A DNA stretch of 64,000 bases from Henckelia pumila (taxonomy: Eukaryota; Streptophyta; Magnoliopsida; Lamiales; Gesneriaceae), in contig NC_133123.1 of assembly GCF_033568475.1 (NCBI RefSeq), positions 18,090,622 through 18,154,621 of the forward strand, in the 5' to 3' direction. Positions 31,812-45,269 of the stretch are shown piece by piece. The notes beneath the pieces were generated by a model, which saw nothing but the letters and a program-made list of their open reading frames with translations, made no database searches and was not told where the DNA came from. How positions within the stretch are numbered: the first letter of the stretch is position 1; every line of letters starts with the position of its first letter. The translations under genes were made by a program, and so were the position numbers.

Positions 31812-34800
31812 TTAATTCTGATCTACAACACTTTCCAAATTAAAGGCGGTTCCTTCATACTCTGAACAAGAGAATGGAAGCTTGTTGCCTTTCATTTTCT
31901 TCACATCTTGGCTAGACCAGATGAAAATCCTCCGGACCATGTTGCAAAATTCTCTGCACGAAAGAAGATGTCACGCGTTGGGATTATATAAACCTTTGGT
32001 GAAACAAAAGCCATGAAAGCATGTTCGCCCACTTGTTTCAAACTAAAAGGCCATTCAAACATCTTTTTTGAATCAAATAGAGAGCCTTCAAAGAATTGGA
32101 ATATAATGACATTCAGATGGTGTCATATAAGATTATAAATGCTCGGAGGTTTATGTTTTAGATGAAAACTGGATTGGATGACACTTACGGCCACGGATAA
32201 TCGCCCAAGAGCATGATGTCCCCTTCGTCGTCTCCAAACACAATTTCCCATTTGTCTCGGGACCGAAGCTCCCCGCTGATGGAAAACACCTCTTCAAGTT
32301 CCGTTATCAGCTCACTGTATCCGTTTAACGAAGTCAAGTCCACAGCGCGACCAACTGCTACACCTTGCATGTGTACCTTCTCAAACGAAGAACTTATATA
32401 AACATGCTGTTTCGTATTAGTAATAGATACGGGGTGGATTCAGTAAGGGATGAACGATGCGATCGCCATCTCAACCCTGCTCCCAAATTTCTGGATCCAC
32501 CCCATATATATACAACAATGTTAGGAAAGGATAAATAGACTCAACTGCAGTTTATATATATACCTTAGTGCGGCTTCTAGAGGATTGGCTATGTCTGCTT
32601 TGAACCTCCTTTGATGGGTTTTGCAATTTTTCTTTTGTCATATCCCTTGAATCCCTTGAAAGCACCGATTTCTGTTCTGAATTGCCTGAGGATAGTCCAC
32701 TAGGAATGTACACTTCATCGGTCTCAGTTGGTATAAATGATTTTACAGAATAATAGTCAGAAAGGGTAACTACTGAAGGCCTATTCAAATCGATTCCAAA
32801 CAATCGGCATGTTGCAACAGTATCAGTATTCCTTTCCTCGTTTCTGCAAGAAGTGATGGGGTTATTACTTTTTCTCCCTGAGCTCGGAGCCGAGTGGTTC
32901 GAAATAACAGACCAAGCAGATGCACTTTTACTCTCTTCTGTTTCTTCAGGATTCGTAGTTGGAGCATTGACGAGTTGCATCGATTGCCAGCATCCCTCTA
33001 TAAATGAAATATAACTAAATTATGATGTACAAACGCATAAATAAAAAAACTGAAAATAAGATGAGCAAGGAAATCTGAAGGATAAACCAACCAGGAACTT
33101 TGCCTTCAAAGTGTGGTCGAAGCCTTTTGTGCTTTGCTGTTGATGGCTGAACAAGGGTTGTAGGGAGTGTCGCGACAAACGGTTCGATCTCCCATGGTGA
33201 AACCCTTTCAGGTCTTGGAACAGAGGCTGGCTCGTCCCATTGAACCTGAAGATATCAAGAAAAAATGAAACCAATCTTTCCCTTATGGCAAAATCGCAAG
33301 CGTATGATTAACGAGATATTTACTTTCAAAGAACGCCATTGTGAATCTTCCCAATGAGATGAAAAATCTTCAACTCCAACTATAGTACCTGAAAATCTGA
33401 TTGTTCATGAAACCAAAAGACTGTAAGTTTACGTCTCACACAACCAACACAAAGAAAATCAGCTTATGCATGTTTTGCACAACCTTCTCTCAGGAGAATC
33501 TTCCCCCTCAAATCGCATCTTGAATCGCATGCCGATTCCATAATCATGGTTTACAGCTTCTAGATATTTGTTAAGGCCTATGATGAACTGACTTGTTCTA
33601 CAAAACGATTTTTGCATTAAAAAAATATAATAAGATAACAAGAAAAATGACAAAAAAAAAATGATTGTAGGCGAGGATTAACCATATATCACACCTCGGC
33701 TTGTAATAAACAACAAAACGGGTCTGAGTCACCATGGCATGAGATGCAGTTGCAAGCACTCCCAGATGCATGCTCTGACTTGAGATAACCGACGATGGCA
33801 TGGAGCTCTGCTGACGAGCATGGCGTCGGACTCCAACACACAACTCCCCATTTTCACCCCTACAAAAAACGGCAAATTAGAAGTTGAATATGATTTGCCA
33901 CAAAATGATGGGACAATGTTTAAATACTATGACCAGACCTCTTCCATGAGCAAGAGCTTTTTGAATAAGTGGTAACCAACACACTTAAATTGTGATATGA
34001 GAGTATAAAACCGTAAGTAACATTTATGTACCTCAGAAACACAAAAGAATCCCCGGCAACTAATCTCTTCGAGGTAACAAATGTACTCCATCCTGTTGTC
34101 AGTAAATGCCTTCGAGGTTGACCTGTTTGGTATACATCCGATATACATCAAGTGGCATCCCAAGAAAATCGAGTATCTGATGTTTCATACTAGAATAGTT
34201 TAAATTGCAATTCTATTAATGTATGAAAAAGCCTACCCATCAAAATCAAAATCCTAGTTCCACCTCGGTGACCAGTCAGTGTGCTCTTAAAGAGGGACAT
34301 TCATCATTGAATGATTTATGATACCCATACTATATGAGCATCGGTGTGTAGCCGAATGCCTTCATTGTTTTTAATAGAAGCTCGAGTTTTTTTCAGCCAG
34401 CTCAAAGTTCAACCAAAATCTCAACAAATGACCTATTTCTGACTCAAGATCCGCTCAATTAAATGTTCAATTTCAAGGTTGAATCATTTGTTTTGAACTT
34501 AATTACAATGTCTGAATAAGTAAACTCTCAAATTACAGCTTTAGATCATTTACTTTAAAACATCCTGCTGAAGTTCAGCTTGAAGAAGATATGTTCCAAC
34601 CGAGCTTGGATTCGATAATTTCAAATACGATTGAATTATTCATACCATTCAACTCGTTTGCACCATAAATGAGCATTCAATTAGAAACTAGACGCAAAGA
34701 CTTCACCTCTAAATATATGCTTAAAATGCCATTCAATTCCATGCAGGTCTTTTGCTACAAGTTCCTGAGTTGGCGTCTGCTGAGTCATATCCTGTTCAAA

Positions 34801-35961
34801 AAGACATTTTCATTCCAAACAAGATTCGAAAACATTTGGATGAACACGATGAGAATCTGGAGGAAGGAAAGAATCATTACCAGAGGAGGAAGGCATTCGT
34901 TAGCATGCTTGCGGAGGACAGAGAATCCGCCATGGGTACTCGTATCCGAGGCCGTCAAAACCTTGCAAAATGAGTGAACCGCGGGTCGAGAAGGCTCCTC
35001 CGGACAAATATCAGGACTTCTCGGCTCAGTTTGCTGTAAATAGTTCAATTCAAGAACTTGAATTTCCGATTGAAATGAATCTTGAAATTAATTTTAAAAT
35101 ACTATACAAGTTCTTACATCAGGTTCTGGCATCAAAGTAATCTGTGCATAAACTTCATCGGTGTCTTGTTCAGCCTGTCAGTTGAACAATTCATGAATAA
35201 TAACCCACAACTCCAAATTTATGTTAAAACTGTATTCTTCGAACTGCTAATGAAACATTACCAATTATTACTTGAAAAAAGAACATCAAATTTTTTGTGA
35301 ATAACATTTTTTCACATATATTATATATGTAAAAAAAAAAGCATTAAACTAAGATAAAGTTAAGAAGAAGTCCATACCATAAGATGAACATTAAAAATAC
35401 GACAAAGGACCTTTGAAGGAAGATTGAACATTGGTATCCTTTCATTCAATTCTTGATTTGTTGAAGCCTCCAACTAACAGATTCAAGGTAACAACATAAG
35501 CATTAACAATACAAACAGAAATCAAAACCAAAATGGATTCCAAAATATAAGAAAACGAATGAAAATTCAAAAAGTTCAACTATAACTCCAATATTCCACC
35601 CAAAGATCGAAACTTTCGACACCCCATTAAGGATGAAAATAGCAAACAAGGCCAATCCAAAGACAACTTACTTGCTCCATGTGACCTTGGGGAAAATAAT
35701 AAACCCTTTCTCCATCGTTTGGAACATCCACCAAAGGACCTGCACAAGCCTTCCATAGCTCTCTGTACAATGATGCATCATTGCCTCTATCCCCTGAAAT
35801 TATCCCAAAAAATTGTTAAAAATATTTTTTTTCGTACATATTATAATACATTACGTGAAAAACCAACAAAATAAATAAAGGGACACCAAAAAAAAAAAAA
35901 AAAATTGACCTTCAGCCAAGAAACTGCTTTGCTGCTGGGAAAATGACCCTCTATTCGCCAT
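31812..35961 (-). CDS. ARF9/18-like: Auxin response factor, class-B repressor type (14 exons, 641 aa)
   Basis: Exons (minus): 35910-35961, 35672-35793, 35378-35473, 35118-35174, 34881-35033, 34707-34791, 34032-34122, 33695-33859, 33484-33597, 33324-33396, 33092-33245, 32564-32997, 32189-32376, 31812-31953. All introns are GT-AG and the phases close to 1,926 nt with no stop. Domains: N-terminal dimerisation part ([31 protein letters not shown]), B3 DNA-binding domain about 128-230 ([26 protein letters not shown]), ARF/Tudor-like region about 255-385 ([28 protein letters not shown]), a short Ser-rich middle region with RLFGI (452-456, a known repressor/TOPLESS-type motif), and a PB1 domain about 533-620 with the conserved Lys and acidic [12 protein letters not shown]. 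It is a nuclear factor that binds TGTC-type auxin elements and dimerises with Aux/IAA proteins. The repressor clade is inferred from the middle region and N-terminus. Confidence 0.95.
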
Positions 35962-36330
35962 GAACACAACAATTCCCTCTCTTTTTCGCACAAATATCCA
36001 ATCTTTTATATCTAAATCAAACAGAATTCACCGCATAGCATGCATATGTTGCGTGATAATAAAAATAAATCACAAAATCAGCCGTAATATTTGACTAAAA
36101 ATATTTGTATGAACTTTACAAAAGATTTTCACAGCCAAGAAACGAAATTTAAGAGTGGGAAAGTAAAGAAATAGAATCCAAGAAACAGCTTAATATACGC
36201 CTTGATTTCTTGCTTTCTTCTTTTCTGTTTTCTCAGTATTATTTTTTACATTACACTCCAATAAATGTATTGGTTCGGTTGTCTCCTTTTTCACTGCACA
36301 CACACAGTGCGTGTGTACAACCTAACTAAC
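35962..36330 (-). promoter_or_regulatory. Probable 5' leader and proximal promoter of the ARF gene
   Basis: The sequence upstream of the Met at 35961 (context TTGTGTTCATGG) is purine/T-rich leader-like DNA. A TATA box was not chosen with confidence. A CA/GT-rich run CACACACACAGTGCGTGTGT lies at about 36297-36316. Confidence 0.35.
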
Positions 36331-37601
36331 CATGGTTGAAGTTTTCAACCAGAGTTAGGCGGTTCGGAGAGGACGAACTTTCTAGGTGGAGGAAAATTTG
36401 TGGGGTCACAATATTCAGGCTTTGGGGATTGGGCATCTGGTGTTACAGTGCATTAAATTCAAAGTTATGGCTTTCTTTTTTCATTCAAATTTGGAAATTG
36501 AGCTCTAAAAAGTTTGTGAAATTTATATTTTTATTCTCAATCATAAATTTTACTTTTCTCAAAATATGCTTTTTATCTTACAAGATTATCAAAAAACTTG
36601 TCGTCAGACAGTGTCGCATTTCATTTTTTTGTCAATCGTATATTTCATCTGACTTAACCAATAAAAAAATATTAATTTTATGTTAAAGTATATTTTTACT
36701 AAAACTTTTGACCGACATTTAAATAGATCAACGGTTTAAAAATTTTAATTTACATCGTCCTTTTTGATCAAATGGTAATAGTTGATCGTTAACATTCAAT
36801 AGCATGTTGATAAATTTTCCATTTTTTTTTTAAAATAAAAATTTGTTATATATAAATTAGGTTTTTTTTTTGTACTTGTCTTTAGTTTATTTGACATTCA
36901 TCTCATTTATCAAGGGAAAAAATATAATATACAAATGAAAGTAAATAAAATATATTAATTATGAAATAGGTGAATAAAAAAAATCATATTAATTATTATA
37001 TTAATAAGCCAACGTGTTACACAACTAAGCATTAAATGTTATTCGGACTATATATGCTTATATAGTATTATTAATTTATTCCAAAATAAATATTTACTAT
37101 TTAAATGAATGTTTTCCGTTTTTAATTCTTAATAGAAATAATTTCTCAATATTTTATCTATTTTGTTTCTTCTTCTTAAAAAATAATTACAAATTCTTAT
37201 TTTGAATAAAAATGAACAGAATTATTATGAAATTGTTAAAATTTAATATATTGAAAACTCATCGGAAATTTTTAAAATAATTTTGTTGTAAATTTAGAGA
37301 GAAATTAATATTAAAGTTATAGATAAATTTTTCATTAAAAAAATTATGCTATTGTATATATATATTTTTTTGGATGACAAGTGATGTGGCTATTGTATAT
37401 TAATATTAATTTTTGGATGACAAGTGATGTGGTCATTTAAACGGTAAATTAGATTAGCATTTTGGTTCCTCGAAAGCAATAGAGTTTATCTTCAATAATA
37501 TTAAAAATTGAATAAAAATATATTTAGTATGTACACGTAACAAAAAATAATTACTACAAGAATTGCATGATTAATAAATGAAAACCACTGTTAATTATTT
37601 C
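36331..37601. other. AT-rich spacer
   Basis: No gene recognised. A 116-codon open frame at 36336-36686 has no recognisable domain and is judged spurious. Confidence 0.45.
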
Positions 37602-37618
37602 AATAAATTATTATAATT

Positions 37619-37707
37619 CCTAACTAGCGTAGTTTGCAGGCTATTGCGTTAGTCCGAAGGTTTATCAAGTCGAAAGATAGCGACTACGGGTTCTCACGTC
37701 GCAAAAA
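37619..37707 (+). mobile_element. 89-bp A-tailed retroposon with 17-bp TSD
   Basis: The body contains CTATTGCGTTAGTCCGAAGG and GCGACTACGGGTTCTCACGTC and ends in an A-run. It is flanked by a perfect AATAAATTATTATAATT at 37602-37618 and 37708-37724. A long duplication plus A-tail indicates LINE-machinery retroposition. A relative lies at 51049-51133. It could be a truncated SINE or the 3' end of a LINE. Confidence 0.8.
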
Positions 37708-37724
37708 AATAAATTATTATAATT

Positions 37725-38207
37725 TATAAATAATCGTATCAGTAATGATTTTTTATAAACTAACTTTATATTTTTTTAAAAAAAAATAAAAATACAAAAC
37801 TTCCTAATTGAAAAGGAAAATAAATAAAAATATAAAAACAGTGTCGGCTCCACCTCCACATCAACTGGCAGTACGTTTGCACATCTCCCTACCTACCCCG
37901 GAATTTTAAGAAAAACACGTAAATGCCACTGGTAATTGGTATGGGTCCCACGGGGTAGAGTGTTACCGAGGTTGGGTTTTTTTATTCATTATTTGGGTTC
38001 AGTGGTCCATATGGAGTACAAGTCATCAGATGAGGCCACGTGGCAAGAGGGCCCCCAATCTTGTCCGTTTGTTTTGATGTCTGTCTCCAAAGGTTGGATT
38101 GGACAAGTGCATGTTGTACGAGGACACATACATGTGACATGGCCTGTCCTAAAATTTATTCTCCCAAAGGTTACGCTCAATATCTTTTTCATTTTTTATT
38201 TATTAAA

Positions 38208-38245
<38 letters not shown>

Positions 38246-39118
38246 GTATATTCCGTCCGTCACGAATATAAACATCTTTTTTTTTTTATCTATATCAAAT
38301 ATATAATTAAATTTTCATGTTTAATATCTCATTAAATCCATTAACTATTATTACAAACAATTTTTTTACACCTTCTATCTGATATATAAAGACCATGTTT
38401 CATTACCTTGTCACAAGCATTTTATCAATTCTTTTATCATTCTATTCATATCACTAAATACATGGATTAATTTGAACAATTTTTTTTATCCCATCAAATA
38501 TTTATTTTAAAAAAAACCAAAATTGAAATTTTCTTTGTAGTTTTTCTAATAATTTTTTTAATCTGTGTAGAAACACACGCAAAATCTACATATATGGGAT
38601 AAAACGAGTATCCTGTTAAAATATTCATTAAACAAAATTTAATGGGATTTTTTTCTAAAATTTACTTTTAATTTTTTAATTTGTGTGAAAGAAAGTACAC
38701 ACAAATTTAAATATTTGAGACGGTGAGAATATTAATTAATCAAATTTATCCATTTATTTTGTCATTAGACTTGACTTCATGTATCCTTTTCATAAATCCA
38801 AGATTTGATTTGAAATAAAACGAAAGCACTTTACGTGAAGTTTCTCTGTCTAAAATTATGGTAGCATTGATAATTTAATTTGATCTAAAAGTCATGGAAA
38901 TGTACTTGGTTTACATATAAATAAGAAATGTAATTTAGTTCCAACTTATGATAAATGTATGAAAATGTTAAGCCAATACCAATAATTTGGAAGAAACAAT
39001 ATTTGAGATTATATGTGTAGTGATCACGTCACGTGTAACAATATATATATAATATCGACCTTTTGTGATTTTAGCTAGTACTAACAATAAAACTCAAAGT
39101 TCTTTTAAAATGAGTTGG
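37725..39118. other. Spacer with TA microsatellite
   Basis: Contains (TA)n at 38212-38239. No supported gene. A slightly GC-richer patch at 37840-38170 has no recognisable protein. Confidence 0.4.
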
Positions 39119-39262
39119 TCTCTTGTGAAATTGTCTCACAGATTTTTATATGTGATGAGACGTGTCAAACCCACTAATATTTACAATAAAGAGTTATATG
39201 TATAACATAAAAAATAATACAATATCATGAATAACTCAATTAGAAGAACCTTCTCACAAGAT
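39119..39262. mobile_element. MITE-like element with TCTTGTGA ends
   Basis: Left TCTTGTGAAATTGTCTCACAG; right end CCTTCTCACAAGA; internal phrase GTGTCAAACCCACTAATATTTACAATAAA. A relative of 12931-13100. Confidence 0.45.
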
Positions 39263-39942
39263 TTTTTGTATTTTAAAATTATGCAAGGGTTCAAATATTA
39301 ACTACTGTCCCCATAGTCGCAACATTTATTTACTTTTTGGTTCATTGTGATTTTGCGATTGGATCTCGAACCTAGCTAATAACGTGTCATTATGCTATAT
39401 TTATACATGCAACATGGATATATGTGAAATATTAACAAATCTTGTCATCTATTAACATTCGATAATTTTTCAATTTAAAATTTTCCATTTTTTTCGAAAT
39501 TTTCATAAATATACAGTTCTGAAATATAAATATGCGCCGTCGATGTATAAGTCAAATGTTTTTGTTCAACCTCTCGCGCGATCATATTTTTAAATGCAAA
39601 TGAAATCTGAACGTGAAATTTTTGTACAACCATTTTCTCCACAATTCCTAGCATTTGAAATATTACAGACATTAGAAAAATCGTGCTAGACAAATGTGAG
39701 CCAAAGTTTCAAACATAACCATTTATTGCTGGATTAAATTTGAATATATCGTGGCGGAGTAGTACAATACCTAATTTAGTTGACTGAATTCATCTCCCCA
39801 CAATTTTCCATACTTGGGTGCTTTTTTCTTTCTTTTTTTTTTTTACGCGACATTTCAATAATCTTTAATGTTGAAACATGTCATCGAGAAGTTTTTTCCA
39901 CGACCTATGTGTTCAAAATTAGTCCGACTCCCCCGAGAAGAT
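39263..39942. other. AT-rich spacer
   Basis: Nothing supported. Confidence 0.4.
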
Positions 39943-39947
39943 GTTTG

Positions 39948-41892
39948 TGATAGGATCGGATACGGTGTGTAGAGGGGGGTGAATACACACTTTTAAAATA
40001 ATTTGAGCTACAATAGCTCGGTTCTTGAAATATTGAGCACCGATGAATTAAATCGAGTTTGGTTTTCAAACCAAGCGGAATACACTTGAAATAATCCTTC
40101 GTAGAAACGAATTTAACATTTTGTAAATCATTTTAAAAGGATGCAAGTTGATAGATGAAAACAGTTTAGTTGAAGCATTTTATCAAACACTTTGAATGCA
40201 AACATTTAGGTATTTTATCAAGCACATAAAATGCTTCAACAATGCAATCCAAAACAGTAGCAATGAATAAATGCAAGAAATAAAGAGACACGGATTTGTT
40301 TATGGATGTTCGGAGATTTCAACAACTCCTACGTCACTCCTTCTTTCTCCTCGGAAGGATCCACTAGAAGACTTTGATTTATACAAGTCATTTGTACAAA
40401 CCCAATCCAAGACTAGGACTTATCATTGCCTATCTTAGAACTCCTAGCCACCACTCGATTGTAGGCCGCAACCTCACAATCCGCATATAGTTTTATGTCT
40501 TTATGCCAAGACTACAAACACAATATTTAACGTTTTTGTGTAAAGACTCTCACTCAACTAATCTATGAAATACATCTCTGTTTTATATGTGAGTGAGTTG
40601 GGTGTGAAGAACTTGACTTTTTACGCTCAAGAATTTTGATGTGTTCTTTACACCTTGGGCTTTGCTCTCAACTAGCTGATTTCTTCAAGTAGGCTGCCCA
40701 TGCTTTGAATATCCTTCAAAAGCTTGTGTTTGAACTCCAAGATGTTGTATTTATAGGCTCCAAGAATGATATAGCCGTTAGACATAGAAATAGAGCCGTT
40801 AAAATACTTTTGTACTGTTTATGTACCTTTTCTGGAGCTAAACTGAATTTCACTAAACTGGTCTTAAGCGAAACTGATCTTGCTAAACTGAACTTTGGTG
40901 CGAAACTGGACTTGGAGTAGTTTGGATGCTGAAGCAGTTGACCAAACTCAGTTTCGCAATAGTTGAGCAATCTTAGTTTCGTAGAACTTTGGTGAGGTAA
41001 ACTGAATTGCTAAACTGAATGCCGTTTTGCATGATCCGTTGATATCTGGGCAAAGTGATGAATACAAAAGTTGTAGCCCTTGATCTTAGCTTTCCAACAC
41101 AACAAGAATCATTCCATTCGGAGTTCATATGCAAAAGTTATGCTTGAAATACCAGCGCTGCTCAAAATCCATTTAGCACATAATCAGTTAAGTGCACGCG
41201 AGTAGTTTAGTGCTATATATCTTGATCCGTTGATTTCTGGGCAAAGTGATAAACATAAAAGTTGTAGCCCTTTCTCTTAGCTTTCCACGGAATCAAGAAT
41301 CACTCAATTCTGAGTTCATATGCGAAAGTTATGTTTAATACATCAGACTGTTCTAGAAATTCTGCTCTGCAGAATTTCTGTTCCAAACTAGTAACTTCAA
41401 CTCCGTTTAGCATCTTCTTAGGTTCTGATTCAGTCTTCGACTTGTGAATATGATTTTTAGATCTTTCTCTTATATTTCCAAAGCATGGTGAATCGTTCCA
41501 TTTGGATAATCGAGCTGCAAGATATGGCTAAATTACCAGAACTGCTCGAGGTAAACTGATGGTGTGTTTGCTGCTAAACTGATTCGATTCATTTTGGTAT
41601 TGCGATGTCAGTTTGGCCAAGATAACATCCATTTTTGCTCAACTGACGTGAAATACAATATGTTCCAAATTGAGTTTGCTTTGCATTCATGTAAGCGGAT
41701 AATCATTTTCATCTCTAATCTATGAGATATCATCCAAACAGTAGAGCTCGCCAGAAATTCTGTTTTGCTAACTTTGAGTTTTGGCTTCCAACTTGAATTA
41801 TCAACTTCACACTTAGAGTAAATATGTTAGAAACACAATAATAACTTTTGTTATAATAAAAATCAGGATTGCTTGTGTTCCAAAACCCAACA
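39948..41892 (-). mobile_element. Copia-type solo LTR, 1,945 bp
   Basis: Begins TGATAGGATCGG and ends AACCCAACA on the plus strand. A perfect duplication GTTTG flanks it at 39943-39947 and 41893-41897. On the minus strand it starts TGTTGGGTTTTGGAACACA and ends with GTGTATTCACCCCCCTC near the 3' edge, like the LTR at 25478. No coding sequence is present. It contains two diverged repeats of about 190 bp (41029 and 41221). Confidence 0.85.
41029..41410. repeat. Diverged direct repeats of about 190 bp in the solo LTR
   Basis: GATCCGTTGAT(A/T)TCTGGGC, AAAAGTTGTAGCCCTT, CTTAGCTTTCCA and GAGTTCATATGC recur with a 192-bp shift. A third, weaker unit begins near 41450. Confidence 0.75.
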
Positions 41893-41958
41893 GTTTGTCT
41901 TCCCTCGATCAGGTACAATCTATGCATAACCACGATTTCGAATCTTTCAAGTATAATG

Positions 41959-42871
41959 CTCCCTCCGTCCTAATTATATAGTCCTACATTTTTTTTTTCA
42001 CACAGATTAAGAAAAATCATTGGGAAAACAAATTTTATATAAACTTTCTATTTTATCCCTATTTAATGTATTCAAAAATGATTGCATAATTTTCAAGATG
42101 TAGTTAATAGGGGTATATTAGGCCATCTTCAACCCAAAACTCTATTTTAAAGCCACTTTATTCTAAAATAGTGCAATTTCTGCACAAAATATAACATTCA
42201 TCTCCAACCCACTTACTTCAAATCTTACTCTAAAAAACATATTCTCGAAATATTTCTTTTACCTTACTTTTTATTATTCATAAACATATATATTTATACA
42301 TTTGCATTAATTAATTACATTACATATAATTTTTATTATATTAATATTATAATATTAATAATTACAATAATATAACTAAAATGATAAATATATTAATTTG
42401 GTATTATTATAATAATATATTATTAGAAATTAAATATTGTCTAATTATTTTAAAATTATTAAATATTTTTAATTACTATAACACAAACTAATTATTTTTT
42501 AAATAATCAAAAAAAAATTATTTTTTAAATAATACCTTAATTACAATTAATTATTTAAAAATTAAACTATTTTTCTTTTTTAAAATTTTATTTTATTTGC
42601 ATTATATAAATAATAATAAAAACAATTAAAAAATAAAAAAAAAAGAAAGTAAAAACCACCTGCGTCAAATTTGACGCAGGGAGGGAATTCATTGGACGCT
42701 ACTTTACTCCAACCCTGCGTCAGAATAACATTTCACGCTATTTTGACGCAGGGTTGGAGATGCCTTTAGTAAAGGAGTGTAAAAAAATATTATTAAATAT
42801 GATATATGACTATATTTTAATTGAGACAAACAAAAAAAGAAACGTGAACTATATAATTAGAACGTAAGGAG
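41959..42871. mobile_element. Stowaway-like (Mariner-type) MITE, interrupted
   Basis: The ends CTCCCTCCGTCCTAATTATA and, on the opposite strand, CTCCTTACGTTCTAATTATA, both continuing TAGT, are inverted repeats of about 26 bp, typical of this MITE class. It is split by the MITE at 42121-42764. Without it the element is about 269 bp. A TA lies next to the right end. Confidence 0.7.
42121..42764. mobile_element. MITE with GGCATCTCCAACCC-type ends, 644 bp
   Basis: Left GGCCATCTTCAACCC and, on the opposite strand, GGCATCTCCAACCC form the ends. The right part contains an inner inverted repeat around CTGCGTCAAATTTGACGCAG and ACCCTGCGTCAG/TTTTGACGCAGGGT. The target duplication is unclear (TTA left, TTT right). 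Confidence 0.65.
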
Positions 42872-43658
42872 TATCTATTTTTCCAGAATAAATTGTGTCT
42901 TTTAAACTTGATTATATCTTCCAAAATCTATCATATTTTCCAAAACACCAAATGAGTTCAAACTTGTACTGTTACACACGTACGGGTGATGATGCCCTTT
43001 CTAGTGTCGTGCCCCGTGGGGACTTATGAGTTATGGGTACTATATATATTAGGGCAGGCCAACAAGCTAGTTTAATTTAATTAATCCCAAAATAGCATGG
43101 TCCATCTCATGCAACATGTAACAATAAAAGAGTCTCTAGACACTCTCAAAAAAAAAAAAAAAAAAAAATATTTGTCTCTAGACGTTTTATTGATTATTAT
43201 TGATCATTTAAACTTGTTGACTTTGACAATATAGTTGATAGGTTCATTGCACCCAATATTCTCATCAAGAATAATAATTAATTAAATATTGAACTTCAAT
43301 TTGAAGAGCATAGATTAGTACACCCCCACTTGCACAATTTCAATAATTCACGGATCTCACTCCATATTTCCTTGAAGATTGTTGGAGAATATACCATTTT
43401 TTTTTTATTTTTATCCCAATTGACCATCTCTTTGTTGCTTAGCTACATTATTGACTACGGTTTAACTAATATATATCAATTCTTGGAACAATAGAAAACA
43501 AATTTATGTCTTGATCATTGTTGGAATGAGAAAGAGACCCCCCTCGGAGTTGGGAAGGAGAGACTTAAGCAATGAGCACGGATGATATATATAAAAAAAA
43601 TTATATCTAATATATTTTTCATTTTTCATTTTTCAACCGTGAACAACATATCAAAACT
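42872..43658. other. AT-rich spacer
   Basis: Contains an A-run of about 19 at 43149-43168. No gene. Confidence 0.4.
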
Positions 43659-43811
43659 ATATATATATATATATATATATGATTTAAAACGTTTTAGCAT
43701 TTGTTCGATTACTTTGTTGTTCCTCTTCGTTTTGTGAGTCATACAAAAAAGTGGAAAAAAATAAAAAAGAAACAATAATGATTTATTTTATTTTTTTGGG
43801 TTGTGGGTGCA

Positions 43812-43863
<52 letters not shown>

Positions 43864-45222
43864 TTATTTGCATCAACTATCCCCGTAAAATATTGAAAAT
43901 GTACATTTCTTCCCTATGAAATTTTAATAGGCATCTTCAACCCTAACCTTTTAAAAAATTAGCACACTCACCCTTTCGGATGAGTGCGTGTTGCGCACAC
44001 GCCCCTCATGCGACTGAGCAAAGATTTTAATATTTTTTTTGCACCAAATACCCCTGTGAAATATTAAAAATACATATTTGACCCCTATGAAAATAATTTT
44101 TAAATCTATTCAACCCATAATACATAATATTTATTAAAATCTAATTATAAAATATTTAGCAAACATTTTTCGTTTTATTAATTTATTTTTAATTTTAATT
44201 TTATTATGATTATATAATTGTTTTCTAAAAAATATTATTATTTTATATTGTTATCATTATTTTATTAAACTTTCTTCTTGTTTCCAACTTTTCCATTAAA
44301 AATGTATTCATAAACAAGATTTAAATACCTAAAAGTACCAAAATATTAAATCAAAATGATAAGTGAATGATAAGTACCAAACACTTTTCATTTTATTTAT
44401 TTTTATTTTTAATTTTTAATTTTTAATTAATTTATTTTTAAATAAAATTATTATTTTATCCCGTTATCATTATTTTATTAAATCACTTCGTGTTTTCAAC
44501 TTCTTCATTAAACATGATTCATAAATAAAAATTTAAATATCTAAAAATACCAAAATATTGAACAAAATGATAAGTTTATGAATGTTACTTTTTCTATTTA
44601 GAATTATATTAGCATGTTATTTTTTTATTATTTATTACAAATTGTGCAATGAATATTTTCGAAAAATTTAAAATTTGGTTCAATAATATATAGTCCTAAA
44701 TCGAAAAAACAATATGTTTAAACTTATCAGTATAGTTCAATATTTTGATACTTGAAATTATTTAAATACTTGTTTATGAATGCATGTTTAATGGAAAAGT
44801 TGAAAATACGAAGTGAATTTAATAAAATAATGATAACATGATAAAATAATAATATTTTTAAGAAAATAATTAATTAATGATAATACATTTAAAATAAAAA
44901 ATAAAAACTAGTAAAACAAAAAATGTTTTATAAATATTTATAATTGTATTTTATTAAAAATTGTGTATTATGGGTTGAATAGATTTAAAAATTATTTTCA
45001 TAACGTTCAAATATGCATTTTTAATATTTCATAGGGGTATTTGGTGCAAAAAATATCAAAATCTTTGCTTAGTCACATGAAGGGCGCGTGCACAACAATC
45101 ACTCATCTGAAGGGGCGAGTGTGCTAATTTTTTAAAAGGTTAGGGTTGAAGATGCCTATTAAAATTTTACATGGGAGAAGTGTGCATTTTCAATATTTCA
45201 CAGGGATGGTTCGTGCAAATAA

Positions 45223-45269
<47 letters not shown>

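Noticed and set aside
34669..35300. Plus-strand ORFs across the ARF exons
   Set aside because: Antisense of B3-domain exons; no domain of their own.
36336..36686. A 116-codon ORF upstream of the ARF gene
   Set aside because: No recognisable family, AT-driven composition and no supporting context. It may partly overlap the ARF promoter.
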